Assembly (NCBI RefSeq): GCF_001540865.1
Contig: NC_033644.1
Coordinates: 6,945,895 to 7,009,894 of the forward strand
Length of the DNA stretch: 64,000 nt
Source of the DNA: Ananas comosus
Taxonomy: Eukaryota > Streptophyta > Magnoliopsida > Poales > Bromeliaceae
Direction of reading: 5' to 3'
Part shown: one piece after another, positions 26,431-35,863 of the stretch
Layout of the letters: each line of letters starts with the position of its first letter
Position numbering within the stretch: position 1 is the stretch's first letter
Program-made: the position numbers and the translations under genes
Notes under the pieces: model-generated
Database searches by the model: none
What the model was told of the DNA's origin: nothing
Seen by the model: only the letters and a program-made list of their open reading frames with translations

Positions 26431-27342
26431 TTCTAGTTTGATTAATTAACTTTAAACTAAGGATCTTATATTCTTACTCACTTTTCCAATAGAAGATAAT
26501 TTTCTTCTACAGTAGGGGATAATTTGATCATTTTATATACAAAATGATAAAATTTGCAACTACAAGTTTGTTTGCTCCCTTCAAAGATTTTTCTTTTTTT
26601 ATGAATGAACCAAAAATATAAGCATAAAAGACAAAAATGCACATGAAATGTTTGCATGCAACTAGTAATTAGCACCATCACATGGCAGATCTTAAAACTC
26701 GAAATTTTAGCCTTTCAATCGTTATGGAGGTTTATTTCCATGAAAAGTCAAATCGGAAATCAATTTCATGTTAAAGCTACTTAAAGAAATATTGTGATAA
26801 CATAAAAAATTGAATAGGAAGGAAATCAACGTTATTTTAATGAAGAGATTCAATCACATTTTGGAAATATGGGTATCTTTGGGTCTTCGGATACGCCATT
26901 GCTACTGCCATTTCCCCCTTTTAAGTCTTTTTTTTTTTTTCTTAATATTAAACCCGACACCAGAGAACAGATCCAAAATTTAACCGTGCGCACGAGTCGA
27001 ACGTCCCGCGTAGTTTAGTTCCTAATTCAAGTGCTTTAATTTTCCATTAACCTTCAAAAAAAAAAAATCAGAAATGTGATTTGTGGTCAACTTATTATGC
27101 AGCATACAAATAATAATAATAATTGTATGGTACTATCAACTTTATGACCATAAAATGTCTAAGATTAAGTGGGTGGTCGTGTAATAGTAATAATCCAAGA
27201 ATGAAAAAGTGGGTAGTACTATAATATCCTAATTAAACTCAATAAGATTTTGTGCTGGAATACTATTAATAGCATAATACTATCCACTTTGTGATTATAG
27301 TAATCATCGAAGAATGAAAAAGTAAATAATATGTATTATTAA
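26430..27342. other. Intergenic stretch without recognised genes
   Basis: AT-rich, with a poly(T) run near 26930. The 27180-27330 segment contains diverged repeats of a word around AGAATGAAAAAGT with AATAATA stretches. Confidence 0.5.
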
Positions 27343-27348
27343 TAGAAA

Positions 27349-27602
27349 TAGGGCTAATGTGCTATTATGAGTACAGTAACCCTTATACTCCTAACTTTCT
27401 AGTCATCCATCAATTTTGATGGATGGTTAGGATGAGTTAGAGAAGAGAAATTGAATGTCTCAATTTCTCTTCTTTTTGAATTTCTCTCCAATCTTTCTTC
27501 TCTAACCCATCCTAACCACCCATCAAAATTGATGGATTAGTTAGAAAGTTATGAGCACAAAGATTACTGTGCTCCTAATAGCATAGTAGCCATGCTCCTA
27601 TT
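27349..27602. mobile_element. Long-hairpin MITE
   Basis: The two halves are inverted copies over about 110-125 bases with a short centre, so a transcript would fold into one long stem. Shared words include AACTTTCTAG/AACTTTCTAA, CCATCAATTTTGATGG and GTTAGGATGRGTTAGAGAAG. The outer ends continue into CTATTAATAG on both sides, so the exact target duplication cannot be separated from the ends. Confidence 0.7.
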
Positions 27603-28251
27603 AATAGTACTTTAACTGAACTACTCCTAACAATAATAATAATTACAAATGGTTAATCTCTCTCCAATCTAACTCAAGAAACAAAAACCAGCAACTCCAA
27701 AATCATCAACACAAATGCGAAGGGCAATCTTTGACATTCCATGTCAATTCTCCTACAAAGCATTCAACGAAAAAGGAAAACATAATAAATAAAATAAGAA
27801 AAAAGAAAACTCTCAAAAAAAATAAAAATTTTGCAATCCCACCAAACTACAAATCAACAGAGCAATGCTATCTTTACACCTATAAAATAGGTATAAATCT
27901 TGTTTATCCAAAAGCCATAAGTTTTTTTACTAGTCATATTATTTTTTTAATATTTAAACTTTAACAATACACTTCGAAATAAAAGAGTTCAAGATCTGCC
28001 CTGAAAAGAAAAACAAAACTTTTACAATCTCACAAAACTACAGAAATTAAAAGCAAAATTAATGCTGCATTCACATCTATGAAATAAGTGTAAATTTTTA
28101 TTCATCTTAAAATCGCAATTATTTTACTAGTCATATCAATTCTTTTAATACTAAAAATCTAAAAAAATTTGGTAGACTCCGAGATAAAAAATATGTAAAA
28201 TTTACGCAGATAGTATTTTTCTTGGAACAGAANAAAAAAAAAAAAAAAACC
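27603..28251. other. Intergenic AT-rich stretch ending in a poly(A) run with an undetermined base
   Basis: No gene. Two diverged copies of a segment (around 27830-27960 and 28020-28150; word TGCAATYYCACMAAACTACA) suggest a local duplication. It ends in a poly(A) run interrupted by an N at 28233, exactly at the left edge of the duplicated unit. Confidence 0.5.
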
Positions 28252-28800
28252 CTAAATCCCACGTCCTCCACAAGAGCCCACAACAGGATACCCCATCACC
28301 ACATGACCTGCCTCTTCATAATGGTGATGATGATCATGGTTCCCTCCTCCTCCTCCTCCTCCTCCTCTCTTCACCACCCTCCTCACAGAAAAATTCACGA
28401 TCCCATTCCTCCTCCCCTCTCCATCCCTCAACCTGTAGCTCAAAAGGTGCAGGTACCCGGCCGGGCCATGCGAAAACTCCGCCACCGGCACTGCCGCCGC
28501 CGCCACCGGCACGGGCACGGTCCCGGTCCCCCAGCCCTGCTGCTTCCCGCACCCGACCTCGACGCGTATCGACCGCGCGGAGCTCGGAAGCCCCACCAGA
28601 AGCCGCTCGTTCCACGTGGGGCAGCTCCCGCCGTCGCGGTCGAGCGCGGTCGCCGCCGCATCGCGGGGCCCCGTCCGGACCGTCACGAACGCGTCCTTCT
28701 CGACGGGCCGGCCGTGGCGGCCCACACGCAGGTCCTCCGCGGAGATTATGATGATTTCTAACAACGTCGACGATGATGACGGTGTCGGTGACGCGGCCAT
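28252..28800 (-). CDS. C2-domain protein, BON1-associated-protein-like (copy A)
   Basis: Single-exon frame of 182 codons on the minus strand. An N-terminal C2 domain covers about residues 13-142: LLEIIIISAEDLR opens the first strand, followed by EKDAFVTVRTGP and CPTWNERLLVGLP, the pattern of plant BAP1/BAP2 proteins. The tail has an 8-Gly run and a His-rich patch (NHDHHHH). Family knowledge: BAP-type C2 proteins bind phospholipids, associate with copine BON1 and restrain cell death and defence; some are stress- or temperature-induced. That this copy does so is inference. The stop codon lies exactly at the border of the duplicated unit, so the 3' untranslated region is not shared with copy B. 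Confidence 0.8.
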   Translation of the reverse strand: MAASPTPSSSSTLLEIIIISAEDLRVGRHGRPVEKDAFVTVRTGPRDAAATALDRDGGSCPTWNERLLVGLPSSARSIRVEVGCGKQQGWGTGTVPVPVAAAAVPVAEFSHGPAGYLHLLSYRLRDGEGRRNGIVNFSVRRVVKRGGGGGGGGNHDHHHHYEEAGHVVMGYPVVGSCGGRGI

Positions 28801-28925
28801 GATAAATTAGTTCGTGAATAAAGATGTATATAGAGTAGGGAATAGCTAGTTAGGGTTTTTCTTTTATATATATGTATGTATATATAAGCAGTAGATACGT
28901 AAGTAGTGGGGTTTGGATTGTTATG
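28801..28925 (-). promoter_or_regulatory. Promoter and leader of C2 gene copy A
   Basis: Directly upstream of the ATG on the minus strand lies a short AT-rich leader, and at 28864-28888 a TATATATA-rich stretch that can serve as TATA box. The same arrangement, with a slightly longer TA run, precedes copy B at 37275-37303. Confidence 0.4.
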
Positions 28926-29092
28926 GAAAGTGGAGAGGAACTAACGTGCGAATCGAAAGTGCGAGGACGCTACTGTTGGCGCGTGGTCTAGAAAACGCGG
29001 GTTTTGAACGTTGGAATGTGTTGGTGTGGAAAAAATTGCGCGTTTTGCGGTAAAAAATAGATTAGGGTTAAGACCCCCTGTGGACCTGGTCC

Positions 29093-29310
29093 TAGGGGTG
29101 TAATGTGGGCCGTGCTGGGCTGGCACGGCCTACATTTTTTGGACCGAATGGGCCAAGAAGTACCCCGGCACTGCCCAATTTCAGATCCGGGCCGGGGTGG
29201 GCCAGGCTAGTTTTCTCACAACTCGAGCCCAGCACAGCACCCGGCCCGAACGGTACGGGCCGTGCCGGGCCAGGTCGGGCCGGGCTCCGAGCCGCCCATT
29301 ATTATTTTTA
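29093..29310. mobile_element. GGCC-rich hAT-like fragment (copy A)
   Basis: Starts TAGGGGTGTAATGTGGGCCG, a typical hAT-type terminus, and continues with repeats of GGGCCGTGCCGGGCC-like words. The opposite terminus is absent, so it is a fragment. Confidence 0.35.
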
Positions 29311-29376
29311 AAATACAATAAATTTTAAAATATAAAATATTTATATATATATATAATTAAACTATAAAATTTAGGA

Positions 29377-30453
29377 AAAACTTCAAATACCCCCCATGTG
29401 GTTTCGCACTTTCTCACTTTAGTACCTTGTGGTTTAACGTGTATCAAGTTAGTACCCTATGGTTTCGCACTTTCTCACTTTCCTGTTAAAGGATGCAGTT
29501 TACACATCAACGTACACATCAAAGGAGAAATAGCACAACAAGAGAAAAAATAGTAAAATAAGAGAAGAAATAGTATAAATATTTCCTCTTAAAGAGTGCA
29601 ATAAGAGAAGAAACAGTGTAAATATCTCTCAAAGAGTGCAACTTTCGTTTAAAGAGTGCAAGGGCAGTTTACATTTACAAGAGTGCAACTTATGTCTATA
29701 ATAGTGCAACGTTCTTTTAAAACAGTGCAATTTAATCTTAACAGTGCAAATTCATCTTCTTCTCTGGTTTTCTTTATTATTCTCTAGTTTTTGGCCTTTT
29801 ACTTTTCTTTTTTTTTAAAAAACAAATAAAAGTGCTAATCTAGAGATACGCTCGTGCATTTCTCGCCCTTCTTGCCTCCGACACAGTCGAGGCCGCGCTC
29901 GTTGCCGCCCTCTGGGGTAGGCGGGTGGGCGGCGTGCCCCCTCCCTCGCCAGCAAGCTTCTTGACACTGAAAAATGCTTTCTCTTTATCGTCGACGGTGG
30001 TGGTGGAAACGCGAGTTCCAAGAAGTGAATTTGGTGGATGCAAAATCCACTACAGTGGAGGTGGATGGCGAAGGCGAAGGAAGAGGACGCGTTACCGTCC
30101 TCGTTATCATCGCGGAGGGCAGCGGAGGAGATGGAAGAGGGTCGGAGAAAAAAAAAAAGAGGGTCGCAGTACGGCCTCGGCGAGGTCGGAGGTGAGTAGG
30201 GCGAGGGGTACGCGGGCGAAGGTGAGGGTGAGGGCATGAGGTGCAGAGACGATGGGACCGTTTCCGCTTTCGTCGCCGTCACTTTCTTCGGTGAGAAAAA
30301 AAGAAGAACGCGAGAAAAAAAAAGGTGAGAGAAAAAGGTAAAAGGATATTTTGGTCAGTTTACTAAAAATCCGACTCGAATCTGTAAATCGAAAAAGGTG
30401 GCCCACTTTTGCAAAAGCACAAAACTAGTGAATTTTTTTTTATGTAAATTGGC
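29377..30453. mobile_element. Mutator-type segment with one terminus (copy A)
   Basis: The right end (30340-30453) is an inverted copy of the MULE-1 terminus: GGATATTTTGGTCAGTTTAC through to GTAAATTGGC. The left part begins ATGTGGTTTCGCACTTTCTC, repeated twice, followed by GTGCAA/GAGGAGAAA words like those in the MULE-1 centre. A GC-rich middle (29860-30290) holds frames without a known domain. No matching left terminus was found, so the element is rearranged. Confidence 0.55.
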
Positions 30454-31627
30454 AAAAAATTATCGTAATTCGATAAGCAATTAGATTGAAATGCTAGATG
30501 AGATAAGGGTTCCACAAATTGATGATACTTAAAATACAGTTAGATATATTTTGAGTGTAGGTAATAATTCATCCTCTAATAATAGTCAAAACTCAAAACA
30601 ACAACAGCGAATTTCTGTTAAGAGTTTGCAACTTATAATATTAAACTTAAAAGTTTGGGGGCTAAGACATAGTTTAGGAATATGACAATTAAAATCACCA
30701 CTTTTATTTTTTGAAAAGTCTAAAAAAATTAATTAGAAACGCTCCAATAATTCCTCCTCTGATGCTGTAAACTTGCGATAAAGTTTACTATCAAATAAGC
30801 AGATAATCACACCATAAAAACATATAAGCAGGACGGATTTAGGGATTGGAGCGTATTCTAGGCGTGTTGATTTTTATTTCAATCCCACTTGTCACTCTGT
30901 TGGAAACAAATAAGGAGAAGATTTTTTTTGTGGTCTTTTGACATTATTATTATTATTATTATTTTTAATTTTTGGTCTCCCTCGTAACCTCATTCTAGGT
31001 GGATCGGATTGGAAGCTCCACCAATTTAGACCCACTTGCATCCCAATTGAAACGCTAGATAAAATAAAGGGCCATAAATTGATGATACATAAATACAGGT
31101 ATGTTTTAAGTGTAATTAATAATTCATCCTTTCACAGTCGATACTCTAATAAAGCAAAATTCTTCGGTGAGTTAACAACTTCTAATATTAAATTTATAAA
31201 TTTAGGAGCTAAAGCCTAGTTTAGTAATACAATAGTTAAAATCGCTATTTTTATGTTTTCAAAAATCCACAAAATTTAGAAGCACCTCAACCTTTTCTCG
31301 TCCGATACTGCAAACTTACGATAAAATTTACAATCAAAAAATTATATAATAGTACTATAACAATAATAGTTTTGTCTAAGGGGGTGTTTGATTCAGTATA
31401 AAATGAACTGAAAAATTATTTCAAGTATGAAAAATATTTTTTCGCTTGTTTGATTTAACGTAAAAATATTTTTTCATCAAAGTAAAAGTTTTTGTTTTTA
31501 TTTTTTTTGAAAGAAAATAAAAATTCAAACTGTGCAAAATTTTATTTATTTATTTATTTTTATCAAATTAAATAAATATATATATATATATTTTTTCTTT
31601 CAACTAAATAAATATTGATAAAAAAAA
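30454..31627. other. AT-rich block of copy A
   Basis: Noncoding. It contains an internal direct repeat: the segment around GAAATGCTAGATGAGATAAG (30488) recurs in diverged form near 31050, and the AATATTAAAYTTAWAAGTTT segment recurs near 31185. The counterpart in copy B is 38836-39996. Confidence 0.6.
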
Positions 31628-32289
31628 GCCTTTTTGCATAAAAAATTCACTTATTTTGGGCTTTTGCAAAATCGGGCCACCTTTTTCGTTTTTGCAGATT
31701 CGGTCCGCTTTTTCAGCAAACTGACCAAAATACCCTTATTATTTTTTCTCTTTCCTCTTTCTCTCTCCTCTTCGTTCTCTCATTCTTTTTTTTTCTGCCG
31801 GAAAAAAAAAGCGAAGGCCAGGCGGAGCAATTTTTTCTTCTCTTTTTCTTTTTCTTCTTCTTCTTCCTCCTGCTGGAGCACCTTTTTTTTTTCCCTCTTT
31901 CTTCTTTTTCTTCTTCTTCTTCTGTAAAAGCACGGGGCGTGCCACGGCAACTTCCGGCCCCTCGCCAAGCGGCGTCCACCTGGGCGGCGTTCTGCAGGGG
32001 GGGTCGGCACGCGGCGACCGCAAGCGCCGCGGCGATGGTGGGGCGCGCGGAGAAGCGGCGCGCGAGGTGAGCGGGATGCGCAGCCGGGGACGTCGTCGCG
32101 TCGAGTCGAGGCGGCGGTCACGGAGCACGCCCGGGGCTCCGCTTCGGCAGCGTCGGACCCCATCCCGATCTCCAACGGCTGCTTCTCTTCTTCGTTAAAT
32201 GGTGTAATGGTACGCGGCCGGGCACGCTAGCGGACGGCGGGCGTCAACGCGGTGCGCGCTGCGTGCTGCTTCTTCGTTTTGTCGTAATC

Positions 32290-32505
32290 GGTGAATGGTA
32301 ATGTGTAAGTGTAATTCCTCACCAATTAACAGGTGTAATGGTGCACCATTATCATACCATTAATGGTGAAATTACATCATTAATGGTGTAACCATTACAC
32401 CATTAATGGTGTAATTTCACCATTAATGGTGTAATGGTGCACCATTACACCGTTAATGGTATAATTAATGGTGTAATGGTGTAATTACACCATTAACGGT
32501 GCACG
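32290..32505. repeat. TAATGGTG palindromic repeat tract, left arm of MULE-2
   Basis: Alternating ATGGTGTAAT and ATTACACCAT words in both orientations, mirroring 33550-33720 in the right arm. They form many overlapping short palindromes. Confidence 0.85.
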
Positions 32506-33164
32506 CGGCCCGCGAAGCGGAGCTGCGGGTGGAGCTCCGCAGGGCGCAGCCGGCCGAGAGCCTCCTCGAAGCGCGCTAGTAGCGCGGCGTGGCGTCGGCG
32601 CTGCCGCGTGGAGCGGGCAGCGAAGTCGTATGGTCATTTTTGAGTAAAATAAGTGGTTTTACTTTTTCTGTTTTTCGGATTGCAGCTTAGGATTCGTGTT
32701 AGATAATCACCCTTTTGAATGACTCGGTGTATGAAGGGGCTAAACCTGGAATGCTGTCGTCGAGGAGCGGCACCGCTGTTCAGTAATAAGATCAAACAAG
32801 GAACAAGTGTGCGGCTATCTAGCTGCATGTAAGATGTTTGTAGAAATGACAAATCACAATATATGGTTTGATTCTCATTCTTCCTGCTGCATTAATATTG
32901 TCCATCACACAACCAATCAAATTACTGTCGAAGAACGTGACCACCCATTTATTTTTTTAAAAAATTTTTACTCCAATAATTTCAACTCTAATTCTTTACA
33001 GATATACAAAAGGAACTTGATACATTATCCAAAACCGGCAAATCCTATATTTTATCATACAAGACCACCAATAAAAATTATACCAATTCATCCAGCCCAC
33101 TTAGCCGAGCACTGTTTCTAAAGCACCAGCTGAACCCACCGGGCCACACTGGGGCACGTTCTGA

Positions 33165-33400
33165 TCCACCGGCGTGGCCGAGGCAGCCGCTCGAACTCGT
33201 GGCCGAGGTTGCGGCCGGCAGCAGCGAGCGCCCGCCCCAGCACGCGCCGCTCACGCAGGAGGAGCGCGGACAGCTTGAGCTTGGAGGGGGAGGCGGAGAA
33301 GACGGCGCCGGCGGCGTCGAAGTGGCGGCGGAACCGCCGCTCGTCGGGATGCGGAGGGGGATCGTCAGGAGGAGGGGATGGAGGGGGGGATGGAGGGGGC
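33165..33400 (-). pseudogene. Unidentified captured coding-like fragment in MULE-2
   Basis: Very GC-rich. On the minus strand one frame reads an ordinary-looking protein stretch (RRHFDAAGAVFSASPSKLKL, then LLLRERRVLGRALA) without an ATG or a family I recognise. It may be part of another captured first exon; it could equally be chance in GC-rich DNA. Confidence 0.3.
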
Positions 33401-33592
33401 GGAACCGCCGCTCGTCGGCACGCTGACTTCGCTGCTCGCTCCGCGCGGCAGCGCCGGCGCCACGCCGCGCTGCTGGCGGGCTTCGAGGAGGCCCTCGGCC
33501 AGCTGCGCCCGGCAGAGCTCCACCCGCGGCTCCGCTCCGCAGGCCGCGTGCACCGTTAATGGTGTAATTACACCATTACATCATTAATGATG

Positions 33593-33664
33593 TAATGGTG
33601 TAATTTCACCATTAATGGTGTAATGGTGCACCATTACACCATTAATGGTGAAATTACACCATTA
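33593..33664. repeat. Perfect 72-bp palindrome
   Basis: Centred between 33628 and 33629 on GTG|CAC. Both 36-base halves were compared base by base and are exact inverted copies with no spacer. Built from TAATGGTG/CACCATTA words. A 24-bp perfect palindrome of the same type is at 32428-32451 in the left arm. Confidence 0.95.
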
Positions 33665-33823
33665 TTGGTGTAACCATTACACCATTAATTGTGTAATGGT
33701 GCACCATTACACCATTACGACGAAGAAGAAGCAGCCACAGCGCGCCCGCGTGCCCGCCCGCTGCCGCTGCGTGCATCGGCCCGCGTGCACCATTACACCA
33801 TTACGAAGAAGAAGAAGCAGCCG

Positions 33824-34039
33824 TCGGAGATCGCGACGGCGGCCGACGCCGCCCGAGCGGAGCCCCGGGCGGCTCGCGTGATCGCCGCCCTCGACCGGCG
33901 CGACGTCCCCGGCTGCGACACCCCGCTCCACCTCGCCGCCCGCCTCCCGCGCGCCTCCACCCTCGCCGCGGCGCTCGCGGTCGCCGTTGCCGACCCCTCC
34001 CTGCAGAGAGCCGCCGGGTGGACGCCGCTTGGCGAGGCC
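33824..34039 (+). pseudogene. Captured ankyrin (ANKRD13-like) gene fragment in the right arm of MULE-2
   Basis: The plus frame reads a stretch with RVIAALDRRDVPGCDTPLHL, AARL, and further on SLQRAAGWTPLGEA. DTPLHLAARL is an ankyrin-repeat core, and RRDVPG-x-x-TPLHLA-x-RL followed by a SLQ-x-x-x-GW motif is the start of plant ankyrin repeat proteins of the ANKRD13 type (family recognised from memory). Only about 72 residues are present and the frame runs into GAA-rich repeat, so it is a fragment. The left arm holds the inverted, frame-shifted counterpart at about 31960-32172 on the minus strand. Confidence 0.55.
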
Positions 34040-34473
34040 GGAAGTCGCCGTGGCGCGCCCCGTGCTCTTACAGGAAGAAGAAGAAAAAGAAAAAGAGGGA
34101 AAAAAAAGAGGTGCTCCAGCAGGAGGAAGAAGAAGAAGAAAAAGAAAAAGAGAAGAAAAAATTGCTCCGCCTGGCTTTCGCTTTTTTTTCCGGCGGAAAA
34201 AAAAAAAAAAAAACGAGAGAACGAAGAGGAGAGAGAAAGAGGAAAGAGAAAAAGTAATAAGGGTATTTTGGTCAGTTTGTTGAAAAAGCGGACCGAATCT
34301 GTAAAAACGAAAAAGATGGTCCGATTTTACAAAAGTCCAAAATAAGTGAATTTTTTATGCAAAAAGGCCTAAAAAAAAAATATCCAAATAAATGAATTAA
34401 TGGTCACCATCGTGATATCTGGGCAAAAGAAACGAGAGGATGCGACCGCAGTTACAACTCCCAAGAAAAAGAG

Positions 34474-34532
34474 AAATATCTCGGGCCACCGTGGAACCTC
34501 CCAAGATATTTTCAGCATCTCAGCCTATAAAA
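34474..34532 (+). promoter_or_regulatory. Evening-element pair and TATA box, COR27-like copy A
   Basis: AAATATCT at 34474-34481 (plus) and a full evening element AAAATATCT on the minus strand at 34504-34512 lie 22 bases apart, just ahead of TATAAAA at 34526-34532. The ATG follows about 140 bases later. Established knowledge: AAAATATCT is bound by CCA1/LHY-type and RVE clock factors and drives evening and cold expression, including of Arabidopsis COR27/COR28. Confidence 0.6.
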
Positions 34533-34673
34533 GACAGGCCCGCCCCCAACTCCACACAAAATACAGAGATTTTTCTTTTACTTTTTGTCTTTGTTTTGTT
34601 TTGTCTTTTTTTTTTTTGTTATTTTTTTGTGTGTGTTCGTGCTCAATCGAATCATAGAGTCGTAATTTAATTT

Positions 34674-34949
34674 ATGGATCTGAGGGAGATAGCCGACAGC
34701 TCCCGGCGGCGCTGGACGGATCTGCAGCACGCCTCCTTCCTCAGCTGTCTGGAGGAGTCCTTCGTCCGGGGGTCGCTGCTCGGCTTTGACGCCAGCTGCC
34801 ACCGCCGCCACCGCCTCCGCCGCTGCCGCCGCCCCCCTCGCCTCGACCGAATCCTCCCCGACAGCGCCACCGAGTCGACCCGCGACCTCAGCCGCAACCC
34901 TGATCGCCAGCCGGACCGGCCCGCCGACGGGGCGGCCGAATTAGACTGA
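34674..34949 (+). CDS. COR27/COR28-like cold- and clock-regulated protein, short form (copy A)
   Basis: Frame of 91 codons from ATG at 34674 to TGA. Residues about 13-30 (RWTDLQHASFLSCLEESFV) match the WTD-x-x-H-x-x-(Y/F)L-x-x-(M/L)E-x-SFV motif at the start of COR27/COR28 proteins. A second motif, LDRILPDSATESTRDL, also fits that group as I remember it. Arabidopsis members exceed 200 residues, so this is either a short monocot form or an exon 1/truncated copy whose downstream part was replaced by repeat sequence. Family knowledge: COR27/28 repress clock genes and freezing tolerance. The promoter with paired evening elements supports the call. Confidence 0.5.
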   Translation: MDLREIADSSRRRWTDLQHASFLSCLEESFVRGSLLGFDASCHRRHRLRRCRRPPRLDRILPDSATESTRDLSRNPDRQPDRPADGAAELD

Positions 34950-34969
34950 CCGCACATGCGGAATTTAGG

Positions 34970-35089
34970 CCTAGTTTGAAAATGCGTTGCCCAGAGGCAC
35001 CTAATTTTACATCTGAGAGAGTACTAGCTAAGGAGCTGTTTGATTGGATTTTTAATTGAAAAATATAGTAGCTAAAAATGCAGCAGCTA

Positions 35090-35136
<47 letters not shown>

Positions 35137-35862
35137 TTTGATTTGATGCACTTGAAAGTGCTATGACTATTAATTATTTGTTTGGTTGAATATAGTTAAA
35201 AAGCACATTTGAAAAATTTTGTCATCTTATATTTGTGATGGAAAGATTGCTTGCAATGTTAAAAGAAAATATATTTTTATTTGAAAATAATTTGGAAGGA
35301 AAGTATATTTCTTTGTTTAAAATTATTTTTCAAATACTGTAGTTGGAAGTATAGCCGATTTGAGTATAATTTGAATTGCTGTAATTGGGGCTCTTTGTAT
35401 AATTTCAACTGTTGTAGTTAGACTCAAACGCACAAAATCAAACACCTGAATTGAAATTATATGTAATTATAATTTATAAGTGTAGTGCAGTTATAAATAC
35501 ATACAATCAAATATGGTTTCATATTTTCGGTTTAAAAAATGATGGTGGGAATTTCCACTGAAAAAATATTTTGCGCGTATTTCTCTGGTGGAGAGAATAT
35601 TATCATTTTAAAATTTTTAAAACTTCTTGATTATCTAAAATATTAGATTAGATGTGTTTGGACAATACATGTCCTATAATACTTCTAATAGCACAAGTCA
35701 TTGGCGCTATTAAAATTTATGTGATTAATAACGATCTAAAAGATAAAAATGATTAAAATAGTAAATTTAATGGTAAAAGTTTAGTAGTACAAAATACTTA
35801 GGTGCTATGAGAAGTATTTCGGTCGGATTTGCATATCCTAAAAAAAAAAAAAAAAAAAAAAA
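34970..35862. mobile_element. AT-rich MITE-like sequence downstream of COR27-like copy A
   Basis: An element of about 485 bp (35031-35516) has imperfect inverted ends, GGAGCTGTTTGATTGGAT on the left and ATACAATCAAATAT on the right, and an internal (TA)n tract. The remaining sequence to the poly(A) run is AT-rich and noncoding. The copy B version is 40573-41481. Confidence 0.45.
35096..35132. repeat. (TA)n microsatellite
   Basis: Pure TA run. It is much shorter at the matching site in copy B (about 40697-40707), a clear length difference between the duplicates. Confidence 0.9.
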
Positions 35863-35863
35863 A
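35840..35863. repeat. Poly(A) run at the right edge of copy A
   Basis: 24 A residues. The matching run in copy B is 41482-41517 (36 A). Sequence beyond the run differs between the copies, so the run marks a breakpoint. Confidence 0.9.

Larger units (their letters stand above)
31628..34369. mobile_element. Pack-MULE-like element (MULE-2) with arms of about 950-1000 bp
   Basis: The termini GCCTTTTTGCATAAAAAATT and the reverse complement of GCAAAAAGGCC are related to MULE-1. Inverted arms run about 31628-32629 and 33425-34369. The 9 bases before and after (31619-31627 and 34370-34378) both read TAAAAAAAA, and copy B shows the uninterrupted site. No transposase. The arms contain an ankyrin-like gene fragment, GAA-rich tracts and TAATGGTG palindromic repeats; the centre holds other unidentified sequence. 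Family knowledge: MULEs that carry host gene pieces are called Pack-MULEs. Confidence 0.85.
28252..35863. repeat. Tandem duplication, copy A (interrupted by MULE-2)
   Basis: Collinear with 36669-41517 except for the 2.74-kb insertion at 31628-34369. Without it the copy is about 4.86 kb. It begins at the C2 stop codon next to a poly(A) run containing an N (28232-28249) and ends in a poly(A) run at 35840-35863. The COR27-like exon differs from copy B in one base; noncoding parts differ by scattered substitutions and short indels. Confidence 0.9.

Noticed and set aside
28222..28810. Plus-strand frames of up to 179 codons across the C2 gene (also at 36720-37221)
   Set aside because: Shadows of the minus-strand C2 coding sequence; no conserved motif and no promoter.
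29815..30282. 155-codon minus-strand frame in the Mutator-type segment
   Set aside because: Pro/Ser-rich, runs into the terminal repeat, and its copy B counterpart is shorter and frame-shifted; not conserved as a protein.
33689..34345. 218-codon frame covering the ankyrin fragment
   Set aside because: Only the middle part has ankyrin character; the start is TAATGGTG repeat and the end is the transposon terminus, so it is a captured fragment and not a whole gene.
34578..34957. Minus-strand frames opposite the COR27-like frame (77 and 96 codons)
   Set aside because: Arg/Ser-rich antisense products; the plus strand has the TATA box, evening elements and recognisable motifs.
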